Shown here one piece after another: positions 44,829-54,839 of a DNA stretch of 64,000 bases (position 1 is the stretch's first letter; every line of letters begins with the position of its first letter). The notes under the pieces were generated by a model. That model saw only the letters and a program-made list of their open reading frames with translations, did no database searches and was not told where the DNA came from. The stretch covers positions 617,001 through 681,000 of the forward strand of contig JAOPHQ010006257.1 of assembly GCA_030340625.1 (NCBI GenBank). The letters run 5' to 3'. Made by a program: the position numbers and the translations under genes. The DNA is from Merluccius polli. Its lineage: Eukaryota; Chordata; Actinopteri; Gadiformes; Merlucciidae.

Positions 44829-46048
44829 CACTCACCGGCCACTTTATTAGGTACACCTGTCCAACTGCTCGTTAACGCAAATTTCTAATCAGCCAATCAC
44901 ATGGCAGCAACTCAATGCATTTAGGCATGTAGACATGGTCAGGACGATCTGCTGCAGTTCAAACCGAGCATCAGAATGGGGAAGAAAGGTGATTTAAGTG
45001 ACTTTGAACGTGGCATGGTTGTTGGTGCCAGACGGGCTGGTCTGAGTATTTCAGAGACTGCTGATCTACTGGGATTTTCACGCACAACCATCTCTAGGGT
45101 TTACAGAGAATGGTCCGAAAAAGAGAAAATATCCAGTGAGCGGCAGTTCTGTGGGCGCAAATGCCTTGTTGATGCTAGAGGTCAGAGGAGAATGGCCAGA
45201 CTGGTTCGAGCTGATAGAAAGGCAACTGTAACTCAAATAACCACTCGTTACAACAGAGGTATGCAGAAGAGCATCTCTGAACGCACAACACGTCGAACCT
45301 TGAGGCGGATGGGCTACAGCAGCAGAAGACCACACCGGGTGCCACTCCTGTCAGCTAAGAACAGGAAACTGAGGCTACAATTCGCACAGGCTCACCAAAA
45401 TTGGACAATCGAAGATTGGAAAAACGTTGCCTGGTCTGATGAGTCTCGATTTCTGCTGCGACATTCGGATGGTAGGGTCAGAATTTGGCGTCAACAACAT
45501 GAAAGCATGGATCCATCCTGCCTTGTATCAACGGTTCAGGCTGGTGGTGGTGGTGTAATGGTGTGGGGGATATTTTCCTGGCACACTTTGGGCTTATTAG
45601 TACCAATTGAGCATCGTGTCAAAGCCACAGACTACCTGAGTATTGTTGCTGACCATGTCCATCCCTTTATGACCACAGTGTACCCATCTTCTGATGGCTA
45701 CTTCCAGCAGGATAACGCGCCATGTCATAAAGCGCGAATCATCTCAGACTGGTTTCTTGAACATGACAATGAGTTCACTGTACTCAAATGGCCTCCACAG
45801 TCACCAGATCTCAATCCAATAGAGCACCTTTGGGATGTGGTGGAACGGGAGATTCGCATCATGGATGTGTAGCCGACAAATCTGCAGCAACTGCGTGATG
45901 CTATCATGTCAATATGGACCAAACTCTCTGAGGAATGTTTCCAGTACCTTGTTGAATCTGTGCCACGAAGGATTAAGGCAGTTCTGAAGGCAAAAGGGGG
46001 TCCAACCCGGTACTAGCAAGGTGTACCTAATAAAGTGGCCGGTGAGTG
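44829..46048 (+). mobile_element. Tc1/mariner element, copy 2
   Basis: The same 1220-bp structure as 14,490-15,709, with CACTCACCGGCCACTTTAT ends and TA flanks (44,827-44,828 and 46,049-46,050). It is inserted in the Harbinger element. Confidence 0.95.
44976..46016 (+). pseudogene. Tc1-like transposase with one premature stop
   Basis: Identical in layout to the intact gene at 14,637. A CAG codon has become TAG at 45,870-45,872, just after IMDV, cutting the product to 298 aa. All three catalytic acids lie before the stop; the C-terminal 48 residues are lost. Other differences: Ser for Phe after ESMDP, Arg for Cys in EHRVKA, and Asp for Asn in HLWDVV. Whether the short form retains activity cannot be told from sequence. 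Confidence 0.92.
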
Positions 46049-46553
46049 TATATCTATGTGTCTTGCGACTATTGGTCAAACAGGTTAATTTGATCCGTCA
46101 TTACTATTAGCCTGAATATTTTGGGTAACTGTGTACGCTAGATTTATGCCTATTTTTTCACATATGTGGTAATATTTTTGCTTGTATGTATGGTTTGCAA
46201 AAATGGGAACTGCTTCCTTGTAGATGAGAGAAGCAAAGTGTATGCCCGTTGTACACACGCTACATTATGGCCAAGCATGCACCCTTAAAATAGCATCTGA
46301 ATAAGCGCCACTGACTTTAGACTAGGTTTTTCCTGGTCTGTGGCGCAATTGTTTTCTGAAACTGCAAAATAGCACCAGGGAACGTTTGCGCCGGGACATG
46401 CCTCTTGTTTTCGCTGAACCGCCCCTGGAGCGCAAGTTCATTCCCTAAGTTAAGGGTTGAGGGAAAATTCCAATGTGCGTCGGGTGCAAAATAGGAATTG
46501 TACAAGCGCCAGTGTACAAAGTCAATTGCGCTGAGTGCAAGATAGGGCCCATA

Positions 46554-47249
46554 ATCTGTTTTGTTATTAGGTCTGGGAATCTTGCCGGAGAAGGAACGGA
46601 GTCTCACCTGAGATTGCATGTGTGGGACAACATCCTGGCCCTGTACAATATGCTCAATCACGACCTTCTGAATGTCAGGTGGGTTCATGTCACTTACTGA
46701 AAGGGACGGTGCTCTCCTTCCACTAGTGAGGGGAACATAGTCAGTGGCACCATTGTTGCTTGGTGTGACATCGGAGAATGAGGTGCGAGGCACCTCATCA
46801 ACATGTGTGGGGGAGGATTCTTCAACTGTGGGTCGCATGGCTTCAACATCCTCCCCAATCTGAGACATCTCTTTCAACACCTCACCATAGTCTTTGCCAC
46901 TCAGCTTAGCTAGTTCCTTCAGCTCAGCTAAGTATGTCTTAGTGACATTACTTCCAATGTTGGTAGCGTACACGCTACTGAGAGTCTTAACTTCATAGAC
47001 AATGGTGGGATCATCTCTTACTGTGTATCTATACGGTAATTGAGATGAACCACTGGAATATTCAACAATCAGGTTTTGGTAGAACTCAGACAGTGAATCA
47101 TCAACAGAAAGGATTTTTTCAATTTTACCATACACTTTTAGGAAGTCAATCACTTGTTCGTCTTGCTCAGGTACCTGAGTTATTCCACTGACAATAACTG
47201 CATTTGGAATTTTGACACCAGATTTTTGTATGAAATCCATGTTGGTCAT
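46554..47249 (-). CDS. Gypsy gag, N-terminal part
   Basis: The ATG at 47,249 touches the LTR boundary. The protein begins MTNMDFIQKSGVKIPNAV and resembles PNMA-family N-termini (VIVSGITQVPEQDEQVIDFL, VYGKIEKIL), then a linker and LRSFSGKIPRPNNKTD. The frame runs into the Harbinger element at 46,550 and stops inside it. In the ancestral element it continued with the segment now at 37,091. Absence of an untranslated leader and tRNA primer site between LTR and ATG is odd. Confidence 0.75.
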
Positions 47250-48417
47250 TGGGGCCCTTTAATACTAAAAGTCGTTGCAGGTACCTGTTTTTTTTCCTTA
47301 AAAGTTCAGGAAAGTGTATGTGTGTATGTGTGTGTTGCCTTCAATCTGATCCCTCCTCACGCCTTTGGCTCGCTATCTGTCATGATCCGGGTTTTCCCCG
47401 TCTCCTTAAAAACCGTTGCTCTGTGTAGACAAAACCAAGCACACCGTTGACGAAGCTCGCAGCGGCTATCCAGGTGGAAAGGGCCACTCCCTTAGCCGAC
47501 GTAACTCTCCTCTCTCGTCACTCGGCTCCGGACCTCCAGTGGACAACTGTGCTGACTTTTATCTTCCTCTTCTTATGTTTTACTTTGTTTTTATTCCTCT
47601 TCTTTTTCTCTTGTGTCTTAGCATTTAGCGGCTCGCTCTCTCGTGGCTCAAGTCAGAGAAAAACCCAGAAAACACCGCGCCTGCACTGAACGTGGCCTGC
47701 GCAGCACCTGATTGGCTGCTAAGGGCCAGAGAGCTGGATGGTGCATTCAAATACAATCGGACTTTTGGAACTTTGCCGATACAACAATACAACAATACAA
47801 ACAGAACAACAAATAAATTAGTGGTGGGCCGTTATCGGCGTTAACGCGCTGCGATAACGCGAGACTCTTATCGCGCAATAAAAAAATTATCGCTGTTAAT
47901 CTATTCTCAAAGTTGGGTTAGGAGCTGGGTCTATACCGGATTCCCACCAAGGAAGGTAAGCGCCGCGGAATGGCTGCGTCCTCTGCCCGGCGACCCCCCC
48001 CCCCCCCCGTCGGTTGTAGGTCTGGGCAGTGGCGCCTTAATGCACGGGCTTACCTGGGCTTCAGCCCGGGGCCTTGGCCAATCAGGGGCCTCTTAAAAAA
48101 TATATATTTAAAAAAAAGATGATAAACGTCCGTATTCGCGGTGTCATTACTCCCCCCCCCCCCCATCGACAATCGCGACCCCCCCCATCTGCCCCCGGCG
48201 ACAATCGCGCAGAGTTATTTTTAGTCATTATTTAGGTAGCACACACATATTAAGAATGCCTTCGACAGAATTCAAATGAGCCATTTTAATCTAGATTAAT
48301 CTAGATTAATTCCAAGATTACAGTTAGATTAATCTAGATTAAACAAATTAATCTATGCCCACCACTAAAATAAATACTTTATTCTTTTATTAATCCCAAG
48401 TGTGTTTCTCCACCTGG
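47250..48417 (-). repeat. 5' LTR of the gypsy, with hAT inside
   Basis: On + it runs from TGGGGCCCTTTAATAC to CTCCACCTGG, where similarity to the 3' LTR stops 6 bases short of its end. It contains the 47,819-48,367 hAT. Confidence 0.82.
47819..48367. mobile_element. Non-autonomous hAT element (549 bp) in the LTR
   Basis: TAGTGGTGGGC ends in inverted orientation are flanked by the exact 8-bp duplication AAATAAAT (47,811-47,818 and 48,368-48,375). The other LTR shows the empty site. Inside are poly-C tracts and a tandem AATCTAGATT block near the right end. Confidence 0.92.
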
Positions 48418-48429
48418 AGCAAACAACCT

Positions 48430-48610
48430 AAAAATTAACATAATTCATAGCTGTTATATAGTCATATTTCTGCCACTTTCCCACAACTGATTGTGAATAA
48501 ATTGCAAAATGGGCACAAACACTGGAACTATTATAGAGTGCTGTGATTCATGTAGGCATGTCATGATTAATTTACATATTCAACTTATTTATTTGATTAA
48601 GGCTACCTAA
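48430..48610 (+). mobile_element. Element X, copy 1, right part
   Basis: GTCATATTTCTGCC, CTGATTGTGAATAAATTGC and GTGCTGTGATTCATGTA match 58,200-58,370 in reverse. With 25,055-26,185 this makes one X copy split by the gypsy. Confidence 0.65.
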
Positions 48611-48626
48611 TCTGTTACTTATTAGA

Positions 48627-48742
48627 TTAGATTCAACTTTATTGTCATTGCTCAGAGTACAAGTACAGATGCTAAACTGCATTTTGTTGTCTCTGTACTT
48701 GTACTCTGAGCAATGACAATGAAGTTGAATCTAATCTAATTT
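48627..48742. repeat. Hairpin of two inverted LINE 3' tails
   Basis: ATTAGATTAGATTCAACTTT...GAGTACAAGTACAGA is followed after ~20 bp by its near-perfect inverse. Each arm is the LINE 3'-tail motif (CAATGACAATAAAGTTGAAT type). Confidence 0.85.
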
Positions 48743-48899
48743 AAATGCTATATAAATAAAGGCTAGTCACCTCTCAAATAAAGTTGTGAGTATACAATAC
48801 AATACAAACAAAATCTGAATCTATAAATAAATAATGTTGATAAACTTGATAAACATCATAATATAAAAAAACATTCACCAACAATAACAATGATTTGAC

Positions 48900-49312
48900 T
48901 GCTTAATGCACCTATACAGAGAATTTAGTAGTCGAATTGAAGAGGGGATGAACGATTTGGAATAGCAGTTAGTTTTAACAAGCAGGTAAAACAAAACGAC
49001 GCCCTGATGCCAACAGAGAACATTCACTTGAATTCAAGTCCCTTTGTTTCACTCCGGTGATGTTAGAACAGATTTTAACAATACACTGTTCAGGCTGTTT
49101 CTGTCTTTTACTGTGAGGCTGTGAAACTAGCAGATAAAAGAAAAGCTCAGGAGACTCTCAATAAAAGATTGATAAAAATGGCTTATGGGACTAACAGAAA
49201 AGGAATTTAGTTTGCGGAGAAGATGAATTCTCTGTTGCCCCTGCTCCACAATAGCCTCATCGTTCACATCAAACTTAAGGTGATCATCGAAAATAGTACC
49301 AAAATATTTGTA
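48900..49312 (-). pseudogene. LINE (Rex/CR1/L2-like) RT, 3' part
   Basis: The minus reading YKYFGTIFDDHLKFDVND and QQRIHLLRKLNSFS, with WFHSL further on, is the C-terminal reverse-transcriptase region of a non-LTR element. It continues the piece at 57,122-57,435; the hAT-like shell sits between them. 48,743-48,900 is AT-rich LINE tail or spacer. Confidence 0.75.
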
Positions 49313-49633
49313 TGTGGGGCGCGCCCCCCTGGGGGGGCGCGGACACTCTCCCGGGGGGGCGCGGGTTCAAAAAGGAGGACAAATATGCGTCCGGCTTTAG
49401 GCGGACTGTCCGGTTTTTCAAAGCCCTGTCCGGCGTCCGGCGCAGCGTCAAGCCGGACGCGTATTTGTCCTCCTTTTTGAGAGCGCAATAGTAACACACC
49501 GCGCACCCCCACCGCCGGTGGCAGGTCCGCGGTGTGTTACTATTGCGCGCACCACCACCCCGTCGGCCAGAGTGTTACAATCGCGCGCGCCCCCCCCCCC
49601 CCCCCCGTTGGCCGTAGGTCCGCGGTGTGTTTA

Positions 49634-51010
49634 TGGAGTCAGAATAGTGTCATAATTCAAACCTGAAAAAAAAGGTTTCAAAGGCTTGTAAGTCTGTGTT
49701 TGAAAACTCAACACCTTGTAAAAAAGGTTTTGCACCACTGAAAAAAGAGATTATAGCCTGAAAAAAAAAAGTCAAACATCTGCAAACATGATTTTGTGTT
49801 CTATTTTATCTTCTTCATCATTTTCACCAACACATTTTCAAAGCTAAAATGTTTTCACAAACACATTTTCAAAGTTTAAAAATGTTCACCAGCGCATTTG
49901 CAGAGTTTCAAATCTGACACTGTTCTAACAGTGTATTACTTTGTTTCCCGGTTTTGAAACCTTGTAAATGGGATTCTGCAAACAGCTGTTCAAACATTGA
50001 GAAATACGTTTTGAAAGGTTGAATATTTATTTTTAAAAACTTGTAAAGGTGTAAATTTACACCATTGCAATGTATTTTTTCAGAACTTAATTTTCAGCAC
50101 TGACTTTTCAGAGATTTGACCACACGGGCGCAAGCTTGCGAGTCACGTGATTATTGACACTGTTCTGACGCCGTTTCGTTTTGAAACTCCTTTAGCGTCA
50201 AAGGTCTGAAAACGTGGTTCTGAAAAAAAGGAAAAAAAACCTTCCTGGGGGCGGGACCATCTTGCTCTAAACCTATTGGTTGCTCTCTGCTGAGGCACAG
50301 TCCAATCACATGCGCCGTTGACCGGGCTGTGCGGGATTGACAGTGCTCTGCCGATAACAAGAATAACAAGCGACTTGCGTGGTTGATTTTGTTGTCTATT
50401 TTCTGGAACCATGGCTGGTAGACAGGCGAGCAATTTTATTCTGTATTGTTTGCGTTCTAACCACCCGCGAGCCTCCTGCGGCTCGCCAAGCTGTAATTTG
50501 CAACACGTTCTCATCCCAACTCGTAATATACCGACGGTTTGTCACGCCCCTAGACGTGATACTGACGCAAAAGGTACCCTCCCGCGTCTGTGTGAAACGA
50601 TCTGTGTGAAACAATCTCATAAACCCGTTCGCGGTGGTAAGAGACGAGCAGAGTCTACAGCGTCCGCTCGCAGAGCAGAGTCTACAGCGTCCGCAGTCTA
50701 CTTAGTCAAGTTGCCAAAATGTTGACCCGGAAATGTTGAGTACACCAAACTTTTTTCATGCAAATATGTTCAATACAGTTAGGAGAGCAAAATAAGCTTG
50801 GTTGCCCCACGGGCAACCTTGAGCATTTTTCAGAATTCAAGATGGCGGCCATCGCCATCTTGGATGTTGGCGAATTTTCTACTTTTGAGCTTGATGACCT
50901 AGAAGGTCATGTAATACCACTTTTTAGGGGTTTTAGAGGGTGGGGAGTCCATTTCTGGTGTTATTTTTTGGATATAGAGTCTAAGTCAAGGACAAAATGA
51001 AGGTCAAAGG
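49634..51010 (+). repeat. Left inverted-repeat arm
   Basis: It carries subterminal repeats of TTTGAAA/TTTCAAA next to CTTGTAA, an ATG-started 104-codon frame at 50,411-50,725 whose mirror lies at 55,800-55,480, and an AAGATGGCGGCC motif at about 50,840. Confidence 0.85.
50411..50725 (+). CDS. Small ORF in the left arm, mirrored in the right arm
   Basis: 104 codons starting MAGRQASNFILYCLRSNHP, rich in Arg/Ser/Cys, with a duplicated RRAESTASA near the end. The right arm encodes the same start at 55,800 on the minus strand, with a different C-terminal end because of the MITE. I recognise no family. It may be a first exon or simply an open stretch in a conserved arm. Confidence 0.35.
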   Translation: MAGRQASNFILYCLRSNHPRASCGSPSCNLQHVLIPTRNIPTVCHAPRRDTDAKGTLPRLCETICVKQSHKPVRGGKRRAESTASARRAESTASAVYLVKLPKC

Positions 51011-51031
51011 TTAAGCTAATCTTGGTTTACT

Positions 51032-51130
51032 CAGTAGGGATGCACTGATTGTGAAATTCTGGGCCAATACCGATGTTTAAATGAACAATTTGGCCAATAG
51101 CCAATGCCGATATCAATGTTTGTTTTTAAT
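51032..51130. mobile_element. Truncated hAT end
   Basis: TAGGGATGCACTGATTGTGA and following GGGCCAATACCGATG are the start of a common fish hAT MITE family. No right end was found. Confidence 0.55.
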
Positions 51131-51433
51131 TTTGTTTTTTGTCATTATTTATTCGTCTTTTTTTGCCGGGAATACAATAAAAGTCTCCATTACAAAAAAT
51201 AACAACTGTTTTAAAGTCTTTCAGCTTTTCATCACACTATCTTTGAATGAGCACAAATTCAGTAATACAAATTTATGAAACAACCTTTAATATAACTTTC
51301 ACATGACAAAGAATAATAAAAAATGACATTTGCCTTTTTAGCCTGTAACCACCAACTCAACAATAAAGAGAGGAACACACTAACAGTCCCTTCTGAACAG
51401 TATCTCATTGTTCAGAAGACATTGAGCACAGTA

Positions 51434-54299
51434 TTACCAGCCGTCACAAAACTCCTCCTCATCATCTTCATCTAGCTCCTCTTCATTGATAACAATATCC
51501 ATCTGCTTGCTGGTGAAAGGGCTACAGCAGGTGACTCCTCCCTCACACTTGCAATAGTCAGTGCATGAGAGGCCTGCTCTGTTGCAGCTGCAGTGAGCAC
51601 CATTGCATGCCTTGCCCTCTGCAGTGCAACTGCAGCTCACGACATCCAGGAGTGCTTGGGGAGCAACTGGCGCTGTTGAGACAGCAGGTGTGATGGTGGA
51701 GCCTTCGATGCTCCAACCAAAGTTGGCAATATCACAAGCTTCTTCAGGTGGATCACGTTGGTCCGCTGCCTTCCACAGTAGCATCTGAAGGTGAGCTCGG
51801 AGCACATGCAGCTGCAGATTGTCATCAGTCGGCGGCAGTTTCTTTAGTGGTGGAGGCTTCTTACGGCTGCGGTAGAAATGAGCACGTGCATCATTCATTG
51901 TTGTACAGCTGTTCTGTCCATAGAGGGGTAAGAAGAAGCTGTCAGCTGTCACTTTGAGCTGAGCGTGGGTCGCCCCAGGCTGTCCAAGCACTTGATCAAG
52001 ACCTGGTATGTCTACCTCCAGGAGCTTGATCGCTGACTGCTTTCCTTTTCCAAAGGGGTATGATACCGTATCACAGCCTGACAGTGCGTGGACACCAAGA
52101 AGCTGGCTGCACTTTCTGGGGCCTAACCGCTTGACAGTTTCATTAACATTCAGGACATCGCCATTCCACTTTTCCATGTGAATGTTGGCGACGACCTGCA
52201 TCCTCGATGTCCAGTACACCAGGAGGACGAAGACGTCGGTGTCGTCACTGAGGATGCGGATGGTCTGGGCGCCATCTGCCACTGCCTTCAGCATGTAGCT
52301 GCAGAGGGTGATGTCTGCCTCAGCATGTGTGACAACACAATCCAGCTTGTTGACGAGCTGAATGTTGTGTGGAAGGGAGTAGCCACATAGGATGTTGTTG
52401 AGGAGAGTCTTATTTGTGGAATTGTGGAGTATAACTTTTCGGCATGGAAGGGGGGTGTTTGGTGTCAGCCGGACTTCCTTGGCTATTCCTCTTCTTGTCC
52501 GCTCATGGTCCTTTGCACTAGGAGCTTCTTGGTCATACCTGTCGAACAGGACAATCTTCTTGGAGCCAGGTGGGTAGTGGGCCAGTCGAGCACTAAAGCT
52601 TGCAGCCAGGTCTTCAGCGGTCCCAGTGACTGGCCAGACGACGTGGTACAGCAGCTGGCCAGCATCAACCAGCACCACGTCTGGAGCAGGTGGAGTCTTA
52701 ACAGAGACACCAAGACACTTGACGAGCACAGCCTTGTTGCCTTTCCTCAAGCAGCCGTCGACTGCGATCAGGGCTGTTGGGACTGGACTCAGCTCGAACT
52801 GGAAGATGTCACCTACATCCACGCTGCGCTGCTGCCCCAAGTCGACTAAAAAGCATCTCAACATCATAGATAACCTTCCCTTTCACAATGACTGCCTTCT
52901 TGAGTGCCTCCATTGATTTGACCTTCTTCTTTATGGTTTTATGGAAGTCACTGCATAGCGAAGTGGAGAACTGCTTGCTCTGCTCACCCCCGATGGCCAG
53001 TGCATCCTGAACGTTCACTATGTCAGGCGCCACTTGGCCGTTGCAGATGTTATAGACACCTGGATGTTGCTCGTTGAGGGGATGAGTGTACTTCTCCAGC
53101 TCTGCTCCAATCTTCCTCCGATCGGCCTCATCCAGTCTCCTCCTTGCCTCTCCTTCCTCCTTGTGCTTGTTCTTCTCCTCCCCACCTGCTCCACCATGTG
53201 GCTTCTCCTCATCCCCAGTCTCACTGTACATATCTTCCATAGCAATGTCAAGGTGGGCACACACACTAAAACTGTTGACCCACACAGTCACTTGCTCATC
53301 ACTCGTTGAAATGCCCTTCATACCTCCAGCACCCTTCCCTCGCCTGATGTATGTCTGCTCACCGAACTGATCTGCTGGCACTGCGGTACCGCCATCCGAG
53401 TGACGACAGACATGTGCACCTGCCAGAAGTTGTTCCTTGGCACGCTGGGGAAGGTGCTCCATCTGTCGCACGTACCAGCTCAGGTAGCGGGCATAGTTAT
53501 GGTGACCTGCCGCGAAGAAATACGGCAGCATTACCTTGAGACAGTGCTGCTGGAGGAGGAAGTCACCATTCCGTTCTCCGCGAACAAACATGAGTGCCAG
53601 CAGTGTAGGCTTGATGAGGCAGTCAACCCATAGCCTCCCGGTTGGGTGTTCTCTGGCTGTCTCAAGGTAGTCACTCAGCTCCTGGTATGTCTTGGCGCTG
53701 TTTGAGAAGAAACTCTCCAGCAACACAGCAATGATAAGACGGTATGCCCTTAGAGCTTTGGTCCAGGCCTTCCCATTGAAGATGCTAGTGATACCACCAA
53801 ACGCTGCACTGATGAGAACGTCCACGCCAGATGCCTTCATCAGTGTGCCAATGCAGCCCAGGAAACTCATAAGAGTGTGCATCATGCCCGGATGAAGTAT
53901 GAGGTTGGTCCAGCGCTGAAGGTCGTTCCATTGGACTAGGCATGCAGTCTGATACAGTTGGAGGTCAACTGAGAGGTGGATGTACTGCATACCGAATGTA
54001 TTGAGAGGCCCCGTGTAGTGCTTCCACTGTATAGCCTGGTGGGTGAGTCGCAGAGAGGACGTCTCATGTTTCTTGAGTCGAGGGATCTTGTGCTGCATCA
54101 CGCCAATGTTTCCTGTCTTGATGATGCCAGCGGGATGCTGGGTGAACTCCATGACCATGGCGTGAGTGGTCTTCATCCCATTGGGGCTCATGATGCACAA
54201 GTCATAGTTGTCAGCCCAGCTAAAGATAGGGCCAATTTCTGTGCTCAAGCCAAGTTTTTTGTGGTAATCTGACTGGTTGTTTGCCACGAACTTGGCCAC
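51434..54299 (-). CDS. FEN1/XPG-like nuclease with C-terminal CXC domain (one frameshift)
   Basis: The first frame (54,299-52,809; no ATG, so probably opened by a splice acceptor) has conserved-looking blocks FSWADNYDLCIMSPNG, LHPGMMHTLMSFLGCIG and KALRAYRLIIAVLLE, which might be a diverged RNase H-fold core, then an acidic/Glu-rich linker. Frame changes near 52,850. The second frame (477 codons, numbered from its own start) has VVLVDAG (D68), IVLFDRYD (D109), HAEADI (E183, D185), LSDDTDVFVLL (D208-D211) and ALSGCDT (D266), followed by FGKGKQSAIKLL. Order and spacing match the active-site acids and helix-two-turn-helix of FEN1-family 5' nucleases. About residues 410-445 are a CXC-type cysteine cluster, then an acidic tail to the stop. 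Only this protein could drive mobility; no classical DDE motif is obvious. Confidence 0.72.
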
Positions 54300-54839
54300 T
54301 GACTTGCGGAAGTGAACCTTTTTGAGTGAACCTTTTTGTCAAGGAACTTGTTCTAATAAACGTTTTCTAGCGAGATAGCTAACATTTTCTTTAGCTAGTT
54401 AGCTAGCTATTGAAAATATTTAAAGAAAAGGTTCACTCAACTTAGCAAATACAAATGATATTGGTATAAAAAATAATAATCAACATAGCTAATTAGCTAG
54501 CTACAGTAACTAAAGCTTACTAGCAACTTGCTTGGTGACACAACATTCGCTAGCTAGCTATGGCCCTAACATCTCAAATTGTCAACCCATCACTGGTAAG
54601 TCAGTAAATTACAGACTATGAATATGCACATCCAAAACTATGATTAAAAAAAATACAGACCTGTACAGGAGAAAGTATGAGACAGTAGATCACATTCCGG
54701 ACAGCTCTGCTCATAAATGAAGAAGTCGACTGTCTCCCCCTTGTAATAGTACTCATTATAACCACATGTTAATATACAAGTCTGGAGGATTTTATCCCTA
54801 ATACAGAATAATATTCATTCCACTAAAATGAAACATAAA

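Larger units (their letters stand above)
37092..46550 (-). mobile_element. PIF/Harbinger element with three nested insertions
   Basis: Inverted ends GGGCCCTATCTTGC are flanked by ATA (37,089-37,091 and 46,551-46,553). Without the nested elements it is about 3.2 kb, a normal Harbinger size. It carries a Myb-like gene on + and a HARBI1-like transposase on -. Nested: 38,425-42,600, 43,768-44,659 and 44,829-46,048. Confidence 0.92.
26515..48417 (-). mobile_element. Ty3/gypsy LTR retrotransposon, minus strand, with six nested insertions
   Basis: Two related LTRs (26,515-27,780 and 47,250-48,417) enclose gag, protease, reverse transcriptase, RNase H and integrase in that order on the minus strand, the Ty3/gypsy order. 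Nested insertions are 26,988-27,646, 29,853-32,621, 33,489-34,239, 34,452-34,856, 37,092-46,550 and 47,819-48,367. Taking them out leaves about 7.3 kb. A purine-rich tract sits against the 3' LTR (27,781-27,792 on the opposite strand). Frameshifts and stops are present in pol. Flanking duplications do not match, and the outer edge of the 5' LTR has lost a few bases. Confidence 0.88.
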
